From Mesorhizobium liriopis (GTDB lineage Bacteria > Pseudomonadota > Alphaproteobacteria > Rhizobiales > Rhizobiaceae), in the NCBI RefSeq assembly GCF_024053505.1, contig NZ_JAMXQS010000007.1:248001-312000 (forward strand): 64,000 bases of DNA, written 5' to 3'. This document shows, piece by piece, positions 8,283-17,247 of the stretch. The notes beneath the pieces were generated by a model that did not search any database, was not told the DNA's origin, and saw nothing but the letters and a program-made list of their open reading frames with translations. The stretch's first letter is position 1; each line of letters begins with the position of its first letter. The position numbers and the translations under genes were made by a program.

Positions 8283-8945
8283 TCAGCCGCCGTTATTGCC
8301 GGTTCCGGTGCTCGTGCCGCCACTGTTGCTGTTCGTGCCGAAATTGACGCTGGGGACCTGGATCTTGTCCTCGGGCACCGTGAACGTCTCGAAGGGCTTC
8401 GCATCGCGGAACCAGAGATTGGCCCAGATCACCGAAGGGAAGGTGCGCAGGGTCGTGTTGTACTCGCGCACGCGCTCGATGTAGTCGCGACGCGCCACCG
8501 CGATGCGGTTCTCGGTGCCTTCGAGTTGCGCCTGAAGTGCCAGGAAATTCTGGTTGGACTTGAGGTCGGGATAGCTTTCCACGATCGCCAGCAGGCGCGA
8601 CAGTGCGCCGGTGAGCTGCGCCTGATTTTCCTGCAGCTGGCGCACGGCATTCGGATCGTCGGGCAGCGCGACATTGGTCTGGGTCGCCTTGGCGCGAGCG
8701 GCCACCACCGCTTCCAGCGTTTCACGCTCCTGCGCGGCATAGCCTTTCACGGTCTCGACGAGGTTCGGGATCAGGTCGGCGCGGCGCTGATACTGATTGA
8801 GCACTTCTGACCACGCGGCGCGGGCCTGCTCTTCCTGGGTCGGAATCGTGTTGTAACCGCAGGCCGAAAGCACGGGCAGTAGCAGAAAGACGGCAAGAAG
8901 GCGGAAGGAAAAGCTGGGAAACGGGCGGGCGAGGCTTGCGACCAT
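8283..8945 (-). CDS. lemA: LemA family lipoprotein
   Basis: A 220-residue LemA family protein. The N-terminal signal RLLAVFLLLPVLSACG contains a lipobox (LSAC), so the mature protein is probably lipid-anchored at Cys. The family core follows: NQYQRRADLIPNLVETVKGYA, then coiled-coil helices ending in EYNTTLRTFPSVIWANLWF. The open frame extends to 8981, but ATG 8945 places the signal peptide at the N-terminus. It is first in a three-gene operon with two TPM proteins, with only 9 bases to the next gene. Molecular function is unknown. Confidence 0.9.
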   Translation of the reverse strand: MVASLARPFPSFSFRLLAVFLLLPVLSACGYNTIPTQEEQARAAWSEVLNQYQRRADLIPNLVETVKGYAAQERETLEAVVAARAKATQTNVALPDDPNAVRQLQENQAQLTGALSRLLAIVESYPDLKSNQNFLALQAQLEGTENRIAVARRDYIERVREYNTTLRTFPSVIWANLWFRDAKPFETFTVPEDKIQVPSVNFGTNSNSGGTSTGTGNNGG

Positions 8946-9069
8946 CACGAGGGCTCCGGGGCATGGATACGTATGAGGCATAACATAATGGTGCGCTTCT
9001 GAAAGTCCGCCAGTCTTGTCGCGTCCGGACCGTGCCCATATCAGTCATGGACGAGCAGGAGGGGGCGCC

Positions 9070-9288
9070 TTGGCATCCGATCACCACAGCGAGCAGGAGG
9101 CCCGCCGGACCCTCGATCGCCTGTCGCGCGAAAGCGGCGAGCCGCCGCCCGGACCGGCAACGCCCGACAATGACTGGGCCGAATATTGGGGCCAGCGCAT
9201 TGGGCGCGTTCTGGGGCTCGTGATCACGGCCGGGCTCCTGGTGGCACTGGCGCTGTTTCTCCTCGGTCGGCCAGGGGGACATTCGTGA
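9070..9288 (+). CDS. Small single-pass membrane protein, coupled to the pyridoxal kinase gene
   Basis: A 72-residue protein of unrecognised family. A charged N-terminal half (SEQEARRTLDRLSRESGEPP) precedes one C-terminal transmembrane helix (IGRVLGLVITAGLLVALALFLL). The start is TTG at 9070, preceded by AGGAGG about 6 bases upstream, far better than the ATG at 9016. The last codon and stop overlap the GTG start of the kinase gene as GTGA, so the two are translated together. I cannot assign a function. Confidence 0.7.
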   Translation: MASDHHSEQEARRTLDRLSRESGEPPPGPATPDNDWAEYWGQRIGRVLGLVITAGLLVALALFLLGRPGGHS

Positions 9289-10157
9289 GCGAGAGGACGG
9301 ATCAGCCGCGCGCGGTGATCGTGGCATCGAGCCATGTGGTGCGGGGCAGTCTCGGCAACCGGGCTGTGGTGTTCGCCTTCGAAACGCTCGGTTTCACCGT
9401 CTGGGCGTTGCCGACGGTGACGCTCCCCTGGCATGAGGGACGGCGCGAGGCCACGCGTATCGTGCCGGCCCCCGGCGATTGGGAAAAGCTCGTCGATGAC
9501 CTGATCGCGGCGCCGTGGCTCGGCGAGATCGGCGCGGTGCTGACGGGCTTTCTGGGCAGCGCGGAGCAGGCTGTTCAGCTCTCGCGGCTGGTGCGGGCGG
9601 TGAAGGAAAAGAACCATCGCGCCACCTATCTTTGCGATCCGGTTCTGGGGGATGACGGCGAGATCTATGTCGAGGAGGCGATTGCGGAGGCGATCCGCGA
9701 CCATCTCTTGCCGCTCGCCGACATCGCGACGCCCAACCGTACGGAACTCGAATGGCTGGCCGGCGCGCCCGTGCCGGATATCGAGCATACGATCGCAGCG
9801 GCCCTCGATCTCGGCCCGCGCATGGTTTTGACCACTTCGGCACCCGTGGCGCATGAGGGAAGCACCGGCAATCTTCTGCTGACACCGACCGAAGTTCTGC
9901 TGGCCGAGCATCGGCGGATTTCATCCGCCCCGCATGGCACGGGCGACCTGACAGCCGCCCTGTTTCTCGCAAGGCTGAGCGAGGGCATGGCGCCGGCAAA
10001 GGCTCTGCAGGCGACCACGGCCTCCGTGTTCGACCTCGTGGCGCGCACGGCGAGCCGTGAGGCGGATGAACTGACCCTTGCGACCGATCGACATAGCTTG
10101 GTCGAGCCGATGGGGATGGTTCAATTGCGAAAACTGGCGCATCCCGGTGGGGAGTGA
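9285..10157 (+). CDS. Pyridoxal kinase (PdxY/PdxK type, ribokinase superfamily)
   Basis: A 290-residue kinase of the pyridoxal/hydroxymethylpyrimidine group, which phosphorylates pyridoxal with ATP in B6 salvage. Seen: SSHVVRGSLGNRAVVFAFETLG at the N-terminus (substrate binding), YLCDPVLGDDGEIYV (the CDPV..YV motif of PdxY), ATPNRTELEWLAG, and APHGTGDLTAALFL, whose GTGD holds the catalytic Asp and anion hole. The GTG at 9285 has CCAGGGGGA upstream and overlaps the stop of the small membrane protein; the frame is open further upstream but lacks kinase sequence. Confidence 0.9.
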   Translation: MSERTDQPRAVIVASSHVVRGSLGNRAVVFAFETLGFTVWALPTVTLPWHEGRREATRIVPAPGDWEKLVDDLIAAPWLGEIGAVLTGFLGSAEQAVQLSRLVRAVKEKNHRATYLCDPVLGDDGEIYVEEAIAEAIRDHLLPLADIATPNRTELEWLAGAPVPDIEHTIAAALDLGPRMVLTTSAPVAHEGSTGNLLLTPTEVLLAEHRRISSAPHGTGDLTAALFLARLSEGMAPAKALQATTASVFDLVARTASREADELTLATDRHSLVEPMGMVQLRKLAHPGGE

Positions 10158-10202
10158 GTAGGCTTGGCTGGCGGGGCTTGCCGAGCGCCGAGCGGCCGAG
10201 CT

Positions 10203-11585
10203 TTAATCACTTCCTCCTCCGGCCGGATAAGGTGTCCCGCGCAACACCCCTAATCCCACCACGAAGAACACCGCGATCACCGCCATCCCCAAGCGTGGGC
10301 TCCCGCTCCAGGCCGTGACCGTCGCCACCGAGAACGGAGCCAGGAAACTCGTGGCCCGGCCCGCCAGCGCATAGATGCCGAAATAGCGACCGGCATCCTC
10401 GATCGGAACGGAACGCGCCAGATAGGAGCGCGATGATGCCTGCACTGGTCCGAAGGCCACGCCGATCAGAAGGCCGTAAACGAGATAGGCCTTCTCCGCC
10501 GCCGTGCCGAACAGCCCGTGCGAATCCGCCGTTCCGAGATCGACGAGGAAGAGCGTGAAGCCCGGTCCGGTCGAGACAATGCCGACGAGTGCGATAAGCA
10601 GCAGCACGAGCGAGATCGTCACCACGCGCTTCGACCCCAAACTCACATCCAGCTTCGCCGCGACCACGCAGCCGAGGATAGCCACCACGTTCAGGATGAT
10701 CCCGAACAGCCCGATTTCGGTGATGCTCCACCCAAACATCGCTGCGGCAAATGTCCCGCCCAGTGCGAGAAGCGCGCCGACCCCGTCCTGATAGATCATG
10801 CGCGCCACGAGAAAGCGCAGGATGCCTGGCCGTGTCCGCACTTCCCGCAAGGTCGAGCGCAGCTCGCTCATGCCCCGGCGCACGGCCTGCCGAACGGCGA
10901 GCCCGCGCTTCTGATCGGGCGTGAACCAGAACATCGGCAGAATGAAAAGAAAGTACCACAGCCCCGAGATCGGTGCGCTCGCGCGCGCATCCTCGCCCTG
11001 TGCCGGGTCGAGCCCCCATAGAGGCGCGCTGCCCAGAAGCGTGCGTCCTGTTTCCGGCGAGGCCGACAAGAACAGCACGACGAAGATCAGGACGATCATG
11101 CCGCCAAGATAGCCGAGACCCCAGGCGAGGTTGGACAATCGTCCGACTTCTGCCGAGGGCACCAGGCGCGGCATCATGGAATCGTTGAAGACCGTGGAGA
11201 ATTCGGCCGCAACGGAAGCCAGCGAGAACAGGAGCACTACCCAGAACAGGCTTGAGCCGGGTGCCGCGAACCAGAGCAGGCAAAGACAGATGATTTTCAC
11301 TGCCGCAAAGCCCGCGATCCATGGTTTGCGCGCGCCGGTCTGGTCCGCGATCGAGCCCAGAACCGGCGAAAGCACGGCGATCACGAAGCCGGCGAGCGCC
11401 ACGCCATACCCCCATACCGCCTGGCCCGTCGCCGGATCGCTCGCCATGCGGCTCACGAAATAGGGGCCGAAGATGAAGGTCGTGACCACCGTGAAAAAGG
11501 GTTGGGCCGCCCAGTCGAACAGCATCCAGCCCCAGAGCCCGGCACGGGTGGTTCGTGCCGCGTCGCGCGTGGCGAGCGCCACCAT
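10203..11585 (-). CDS. MFS transporter, UMF1 / vacuole-effluxer type
   Basis: A 460-residue inner membrane permease with about 12 hydrophobic segments. It begins GLWGWMLFDWAAQPFFTVVTTFIFGPYF, the characteristic first helix of the UMF1 (Atg22-like) MFS subfamily, and has LSPVLGSIADQTGARKPWI as the A-type MFS loop. A longer frame opens at 11723, but ATG 11585 shares TGATG with the stop of the NAD-glutamate dehydrogenase gene. The overlap suggests co-expression, so amino-acid efflux or uptake is an idea only; no substrate is seen. Confidence 0.88.
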   Translation of the reverse strand: MVALATRDAARTTRAGLWGWMLFDWAAQPFFTVVTTFIFGPYFVSRMASDPATGQAVWGYGVALAGFVIAVLSPVLGSIADQTGARKPWIAGFAAVKIICLCLLWFAAPGSSLFWVVLLFSLASVAAEFSTVFNDSMMPRLVPSAEVGRLSNLAWGLGYLGGMIVLIFVVLFLSASPETGRTLLGSAPLWGLDPAQGEDARASAPISGLWYFLFILPMFWFTPDQKRGLAVRQAVRRGMSELRSTLREVRTRPGILRFLVARMIYQDGVGALLALGGTFAAAMFGWSITEIGLFGIILNVVAILGCVVAAKLDVSLGSKRVVTISLVLLLIALVGIVSTGPGFTLFLVDLGTADSHGLFGTAAEKAYLVYGLLIGVAFGPVQASSRSYLARSVPIEDAGRYFGIYALAGRATSFLAPFSVATVTAWSGSPRLGMAVIAVFFVVGLGVLRGTPYPAGGGSD

Positions 11586-14500
11586 CAATGGCGCGCTTGG
11601 GCGAGATCGCCCATCAGGCCGGCGGCGACGGTCAGGCGCGACAGGCTCATCTCGCCGCCTTCGGTCAGCGCCTGAAGCCGGTCGCGCACGCCGTCGAGCC
11701 GCGCGCCAAACCCATTCGTCCAAGTCTTTTCCGGTTCCTTCGGATCACTTCGGAGGGCAGTGACTGCGAGCCTGCGCCGTGCGGCGCTGACGGCATCGAG
11801 CGCGTGGCCGAGTGCCAGCGCGTCGAAATAGTCGGTTGGGCTCAAGGTCCGCGCAGCCTCTTCGATGCGTCCCACGCGGAAGGTCTCGCCCACGACGAAA
11901 TAGCTGCGCGCCGCCGCTTCGAGCGAGACGTCGGCCTCGTCGGCGACGAGCAGGATATCGGGCACCGCTTCGAGTGCAGGCAGACGCGCCAGACGACGGG
12001 CCAGCGTCTCGTCGAGACCGAGTTCCACCAACCCAGCCGCTTCCTCGCGCGCCAGTGCAGACAGGCTTTGATCGAAGATCGGCTCGAGAGCTGCCGTCGC
12101 TGCTTTCAGCCGGTCCGTCTGCGCTTGCGTATCAGTGCCCGATCCGTCCTTTAGCAGACGCGCGGCGATGCGTTCGAGCGCGGCATTCACGCGGAGATAA
12201 AGGTCGAGTTGCGCCGTGCCGTCGATGCGGTTGTCGAGCGCGTCGATGCCGGCATGAAGCGAAGCGAAGTCGAAGCCGTCGCGTGCGATAGCAAAGGCCA
12301 GCACCACATCGGCGACGCTTGCCCCCGTCGCTTCCGTCAGCTTCTGCACGATGGCAGGCCCGCCTTTGTTCACGAGGTCGTTGACGAGCACCCGTGTGAC
12401 GATCTGCGGACGCAGGCGGTGTGCCTCGATCTCGCCGGCATAGTCGTCCCGCATGGTCGCCGGGAAATAGCCGAGGAGGTCGTCGCGGAAGGCCGGATCG
12501 GCCGGCACGTCGGTGCCGACGAGGTCGGAAAAGATGACGATCTTGGCGTAAGCCAGAAGCACGCCGAGTTCGGCGCGTGTGAGTCCCAGGCCCCGCGACT
12601 GGCGGTCGGTCATCGCCGCCGGGCTCGGAAGGAACTCTACCGCGCGGTCGAGCAGGCCGCGCTCCTCATACTGGCTCATCAGGCGCTTGAGATGCGGCAC
12701 TTCCGACCCGCCCTTACGCTCCAGAAGCGAGAGCGCCAGCGTCTGCTCGTAATTGTTGCGCAAAACGAGATCGGCCACTTCCTCGGTCATGGAGGCGAGC
12801 AGTCTGTTGCGCGCGCCGCGGTCGAGCCGGCCGGCACGCATGGCGTTGGCTAGCGCGATCTTGATGTTCACCTCGACGTCGGACGAGTTCACGCCACCCG
12901 AATTGTCGATAGCATCCGAATTGCAGCGTCCGCCGAGCAGGCCGAACTCGATGCGCGCGCGTTGGGTAACGCCGAGATTGGCCCCTTCGCCGATCACCCT
13001 GGCGCGCACCTCGTTGGCCGAGACGCGCACCGGGTCGTTGGCGCGGTCACCGGCATCAAGATGGGACTCGCCGCTCGCCTTCACATAAGTGCCGATGCCG
13101 CCGAACCAGAGCAGGTCGACCGGCGCCTTCAGGATGGCGTTGATCAGCGTGGCAGGCGTGTATTTTCCGCCCTCGACGCCCAGAGCCTTGGCAGCTTCCG
13201 CACCGAGCTTGATCGATTTCTCATTGCGCGCAACGATGGTGCCGCCTTTCGACAGCTTTGCTTGATCGTAATCCGCCCAGGACGAGCGCGGCAGCGCGAA
13301 GAGCCGTTGCCGCTCGGCGAGCGACAATGCGGGGTCCGGCTCGGGATCGATGAAGATGTGGCGGTGATCGAAGGCGGCGATCAGGCGGATTTCAGGCGAA
13401 AGCAGCATGCCGTTGCCGAACACGTCGCCGCCCATGTCGCCCACGCCGGCCACCGTGAAGGGCTCGCGCTGGATGTCGCGGTTCATCTCGCGGAAATGGC
13501 GCTTCACCGCCTCCCACGCGCCGCGCGCGGTGATACCCATCTTCTTGTGGTCGTAGCCGGCCGAGCCGCCCGAGGCGAAGGCGTCGTCGAGCCAGAAATG
13601 GTGTGCCTGTGCGATGCCGTTGGCCGTATCCGAGAAGGTGGCGGTTCCCTTGTCGGCGGCGACAACGAAGTACGGATCGTCGGCGTCGTGGCGCACCACG
13701 TTTTCGGGCGGTACGATATGGTCGCCCTCGATATTGTCGGTCACCGAAAGCAGGCTGGAAACGAAGTTGACGTAAGCCTGCTTGCCGGCTGCCGCAAAGG
13801 CGTCGCGGTCGCTGGCGCTCGGCAGTTGCTTCGGGAAGAAGCCGCCTTTCGCGCCCACCGGCACGATCACAGCATTCTTCACCTGCTGCGCTTTCACGAG
13901 GCCCAACACTTCCGTGCGATAGTCCTGCGCTCGATCCGACCAGCGCAGGCCACCGCGCGCAACGGGGCCGAAGCGCAGATGGACGCCCTCGACCTCCGGA
14001 CCATAAACGAAAATCTCGCGCCAGGGGCGTGGCTCGGGCAGGAATGAGAGACGTTGCGCATCGAGCTTGAACGCAAGCGAGCGATCATCCAGCGTGGGTG
14101 CAAAGAAATTGGTGCGCAAGGTCGCATTCACCAGAAGCAGGATGCGACGGAGGATCGTGTCGTCGTCGAGGCTCGGCACCTCATCCAACTGCGCTTCGAT
14201 GCGGGCCGATAACTCTTCTGCCCGGGCCTCCCGATCCTCGTCACCCTTCGGATCGAGCCGGATGTTGAAGAGCTCCCAAAGCCCCCCGGCAATCGCCGGA
14301 TAGCGGTTGAGCGTGGCGGCTACGAAATCCTGATTCTGCGGAATGCCGGCCTGCTGCAGATAGCGGCCATAGGCGCGCAGGATGCGGATGGCCGGATCAG
14401 GCAGGCGCGCGGTCTGCACCAACGCGTTGAACGGGTCGTTGTCGGCCTCACTGCTCCAAACGGCCAGAAACAGGGCCTCGATCAGCGCACCGCCATCCGA

Positions 14501-16333
14501 CAGGTCCACCGCGCCGTCAAAGGCGTTTTCGAGTTCCATGTCGTGGATGAAGACCGGTGCACCATCGCGCTCCTTCAATTCGAAGGTGCGTTCGGAAATG
14601 ACGCGGAAGCCCATATTCTCGAGCATCGGCACACGGCGCGACAGCGAAACGGGCTCGCCGAGGTGGAAAATCTTCAGCGCCGCACCGTCGTTCCGCGCAC
14701 CATTCAGGCGGCGGAAATCGATGGCGATGGGCTTTTCGGGCGCCAGATCGCGGATAGCCGCCGCGTCCGCCAGCGCTTCATCGGGCTGGAAACTGTCGCG
14801 ATAGCTTGCAGGATAGCGAAGTGCGGCCTGCATGAGATCGGGCGTCACGCGGCTGGCGGACGCTGCCTCGCGCAAGGCATCGTCCCATGTGCGGACGATG
14901 GCGCGGATGCCGGCTTCGAGTGCTGCCGGGTCAGGCGTCGGCACTTCGCCGCCCGAACGGCCGATGATGAAATGCACGCGCGCCAGCCCGCCTTCGGGAA
15001 AGGCCGGGTAATAGGCCGAAACGCGGCCCTGGAATGCATCCTTCAGAAACAGCCCGATCTTTTCCCGTATATCGGAATCGTAGCGGTCGCGCGGCACGAA
15101 GACGATGACCGACACGAAGCGGTCGAACTGGTCGTGGCGGATCAGCACGCGCACGCGCGGCCGGTCTCCAAGCGCAAGGATGGCTTCCGCGTGCTCCTTC
15201 AGAACCGGCACCGGCACCTGGAAGAGTTCGTCGCGCGGATAGGATTCGAGCACATTCACCAAGGCCTTGCCGGAATGATCGTGCACATCGAGGCCCGACT
15301 GCCGGATGACGCTCTCGGCCTTGGAGCGCAGGAAGGGGATCTTGAAGACGGAGCGCGTGTAGGCGGTCGAAGTGAACAGCCCGACGATGCGCAATTCGCC
15401 AATCAGTTCGCCCGCATCGCTGAATGTCTTGACCCCGATATAATCAAGATAGGCGCGTCGGTGGACCAGGCTTTTCGAGTTCGCCTTGGTGACGATGAGG
15501 GGCTCGGGGCCGGACAGGAAGGCTCGTACTTCAGGCGTTGTTGTCGCCGTTTCGACATCGCGGCGAAGGACGAGCAGATCGGGATCGCGCAGAATGCCCA
15601 AGCCCGGTGCTTCCGCCCGCGTGAGCGCGCCGCCTTCCTCGTTCGGTGTGAACAGGAATTCGCGCATGCCGAGAAAGGTGAAATTGCTGTCGCGCAGCCA
15701 TTCGAGGAAGGCGACGGCTTCCGTCACCGCTTCCGGGGCGAGCGGTGTCTCGCCGTAGCGGAAGGAGGAGATGGCGCGATCGAGCCGGCCGAGCATCGGC
15801 TTCCAGTCGCCGATCGCGCGGCGAACCTGAAGCAGCACCGACTCGATACGGTCTTTCAGCAGTTGCGCCGCTTCCTCGCCGAGCCTCGGCACATGGACGT
15901 GGATCAGGCTGATCCGGCCCTTGGCCTTGGGTGAAGCGGCTTCCGGGCCGTCCTTGTGCGCGTCGTGGATGCTTGCGATGTGTCCGTCGCCATCGCGCTC
16001 TACCAAGAGCACGGGATGCAACACCAAGCGGGGCTCGGCGCTGTGCACTGCGATCTCACCCAGCACCGAATCGAAAAGAAATGGCATGTTGTCGTTGACG
16101 ACGGTGATGGCTGACAGCGCCAAGCCATGAGCATCGAGCGGATCGACCCGCACCTCGCTGTGGCCAGGCCGATGCGCTTCGAGGGCCGAAAGCGCCAGAT
16201 CGGCGGCCTGGGCAAGCGTAGCCTGATCATACTGCGCGAGGTCTTCCTCGGTGCCCCGCGCAGTCAGGATCGAAAGAAGCGCGTTTTCTTCGCTTTTCAC
16301 GCGCTTCGACCCGGATTTCTGGCTTTGAGCCAT
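11585..16333 (-). CDS. gdhB: NAD-specific glutamate dehydrogenase, large (about 180 kDa) class
   Basis: A 1582-residue enzyme that oxidatively deaminates glutamate to 2-oxoglutarate and ammonia with NAD. This is the GDH-180 class, where a catalytic core lies between long N- and C-terminal extensions with ACT-like regulatory domains. Seen in the central third: LKIFHLGEPVSLSRRVPMLE, VHLRFGPVARGGLRWSDR, then EVLGLVKAQQVKNAVIVPVGAKGGFF (catalytic Lys region) and KYTPATLINAILKAPVDLLWFGGIGTYVK further on. The length matches the family. It is followed by the MFS gene with a TGATG overlap. The gene is intact and is likely the main catabolic GDH. Confidence 0.96.
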   Translation of the reverse strand: MAQSQKSGSKRVKSEENALLSILTARGTEEDLAQYDQATLAQAADLALSALEAHRPGHSEVRVDPLDAHGLALSAITVVNDNMPFLFDSVLGEIAVHSAEPRLVLHPVLLVERDGDGHIASIHDAHKDGPEAASPKAKGRISLIHVHVPRLGEEAAQLLKDRIESVLLQVRRAIGDWKPMLGRLDRAISSFRYGETPLAPEAVTEAVAFLEWLRDSNFTFLGMREFLFTPNEEGGALTRAEAPGLGILRDPDLLVLRRDVETATTTPEVRAFLSGPEPLIVTKANSKSLVHRRAYLDYIGVKTFSDAGELIGELRIVGLFTSTAYTRSVFKIPFLRSKAESVIRQSGLDVHDHSGKALVNVLESYPRDELFQVPVPVLKEHAEAILALGDRPRVRVLIRHDQFDRFVSVIVFVPRDRYDSDIREKIGLFLKDAFQGRVSAYYPAFPEGGLARVHFIIGRSGGEVPTPDPAALEAGIRAIVRTWDDALREAASASRVTPDLMQAALRYPASYRDSFQPDEALADAAAIRDLAPEKPIAIDFRRLNGARNDGAALKIFHLGEPVSLSRRVPMLENMGFRVISERTFELKERDGAPVFIHDMELENAFDGAVDLSDGGALIEALFLAVWSSEADNDPFNALVQTARLPDPAIRILRAYGRYLQQAGIPQNQDFVAATLNRYPAIAGGLWELFNIRLDPKGDEDREARAEELSARIEAQLDEVPSLDDDTILRRILLLVNATLRTNFFAPTLDDRSLAFKLDAQRLSFLPEPRPWREIFVYGPEVEGVHLRFGPVARGGLRWSDRAQDYRTEVLGLVKAQQVKNAVIVPVGAKGGFFPKQLPSASDRDAFAAAGKQAYVNFVSSLLSVTDNIEGDHIVPPENVVRHDADDPYFVVAADKGTATFSDTANGIAQAHHFWLDDAFASGGSAGYDHKKMGITARGAWEAVKRHFREMNRDIQREPFTVAGVGDMGGDVFGNGMLLSPEIRLIAAFDHRHIFIDPEPDPALSLAERQRLFALPRSSWADYDQAKLSKGGTIVARNEKSIKLGAEAAKALGVEGGKYTPATLINAILKAPVDLLWFGGIGTYVKASGESHLDAGDRANDPVRVSANEVRARVIGEGANLGVTQRARIEFGLLGGRCNSDAIDNSGGVNSSDVEVNIKIALANAMRAGRLDRGARNRLLASMTEEVADLVLRNNYEQTLALSLLERKGGSEVPHLKRLMSQYEERGLLDRAVEFLPSPAAMTDRQSRGLGLTRAELGVLLAYAKIVIFSDLVGTDVPADPAFRDDLLGYFPATMRDDYAGEIEAHRLRPQIVTRVLVNDLVNKGGPAIVQKLTEATGASVADVVLAFAIARDGFDFASLHAGIDALDNRIDGTAQLDLYLRVNAALERIAARLLKDGSGTDTQAQTDRLKAATAALEPIFDQSLSALAREEAAGLVELGLDETLARRLARLPALEAVPDILLVADEADVSLEAAARSYFVVGETFRVGRIEEAARTLSPTDYFDALALGHALDAVSAARRRLAVTALRSDPKEPEKTWTNGFGARLDGVRDRLQALTEGGEMSLSRLTVAAGLMGDLAQARH

Positions 16334-16447
16334 CGTTCAGCATTTCCCGTGCCTGCTTTTGCGCGCGAACCTAGCGGGCCGTCACCGGTTTGGCGACAGG
16401 CCTTGGCCTTATCGCCCATTCGCGAAACGATTAAATGACGGGACGCC

Positions 16448-17059
16448 TCAGCGCGAGGCGATGGCAGCCGCCGCACCCGCCATGGTGGTGGCGCTCAAGC
16501 GGTTGACGATCCGCATCGCGCAGGGACTGCGCAGGAGCCGGCGGGCGCCTTGGGCTGCCACCGCCCAGCCGAAATCGATGACCATCAGCACGAGCACCAT
16601 GGTCGCCACCAGTTCGGCCCAGCCGAATAAGGACACGCGCGTGAGATCGAGCAGTGTCGGCAGGAGCGCCAGATAGAACATCATGATCTTCGGATTGCCG
16701 AGCGTGACGGCAAGGCCCGCCAAGAACATGCGCCAAGGCGCGGTGCGCTCGGGCACCACGGTGGTTTCAGCCGCGACCGGGGCGTGCCACATCTTCCAGG
16801 CGAGAAAAGCGAGATAACCGACGCCCGCCCATTTGATGGCGAGAAAGAGCCAGTGAAAACTCTCCGCCACCTGTGCAAGGCCCCAGATGGCCAGCGACAG
16901 CCAGATCGCCTCTCCCACCCACATCGCAGCAAGGAAAGGCAGCACATCGCCAATGCCGCGTGACAGCACACGGGACACGAGGGCTGCGATACTGGGGCCT
17001 GGGGTGCCGGCCGCGACGAACAGGGCTGCGGCAAAAAGGAGAAGAGAGGCGAGGGTCAT
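16448..17059 (-). CDS. LysE family amino-acid exporter
   Basis: A 203-residue inner membrane protein with about six hydrophobic segments. It has the LysE/RhtB signature: TLASLLLFAAALFVAAGTPGPSIAALVSRVLSRG at the N-terminus and FLAGLAVTLGNPKIMMFYLALLP in the middle. The family exports amino acids such as lysine, homoserine or threonine; the substrate is undetermined. The open frame starts at 17182, but ATG 17059 is the usual family start. It sits between NAD-GDH and typA, on the same strand but with its own flanking gaps. Confidence 0.92.
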   Translation of the reverse strand: MTLASLLLFAAALFVAAGTPGPSIAALVSRVLSRGIGDVLPFLAAMWVGEAIWLSLAIWGLAQVAESFHWLFLAIKWAGVGYLAFLAWKMWHAPVAAETTVVPERTAPWRMFLAGLAVTLGNPKIMMFYLALLPTLLDLTRVSLFGWAELVATMVLVLMVIDFGWAVAAQGARRLLRSPCAMRIVNRLSATTMAGAAAAIASR

Positions 17060-17182
17060 AGGGGCAGCCCGAAGTGGAGCGGCGAGGATAGTGGATTTCG
17101 GCGTGGTTGCCATGGAGAATTGGATGGGTCGGTGAGGTCCCCGCCACCCCTTCGTCATGCGGCGCTCTGCTCGAAAACGCAA

Positions 17183-17214
17183 AAGAGCCGGAAGCGTCTC
17201 CGCTTCCGGCTCTT
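17183..17214 (-). terminator. Terminator of typA
   Basis: A perfect 14-base stem AAGAGCCGGAAGCG / CGCTTCCGGCTCTT closes a 4-base loop. On the minus strand it is followed by TTTTGCG and another T run. It lies 33 bases after the typA stop. Confidence 0.88.
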
Positions 17215-17247
17215 CGAACTCAACGCTCGGCGCGGCGCTTGCGCTGC

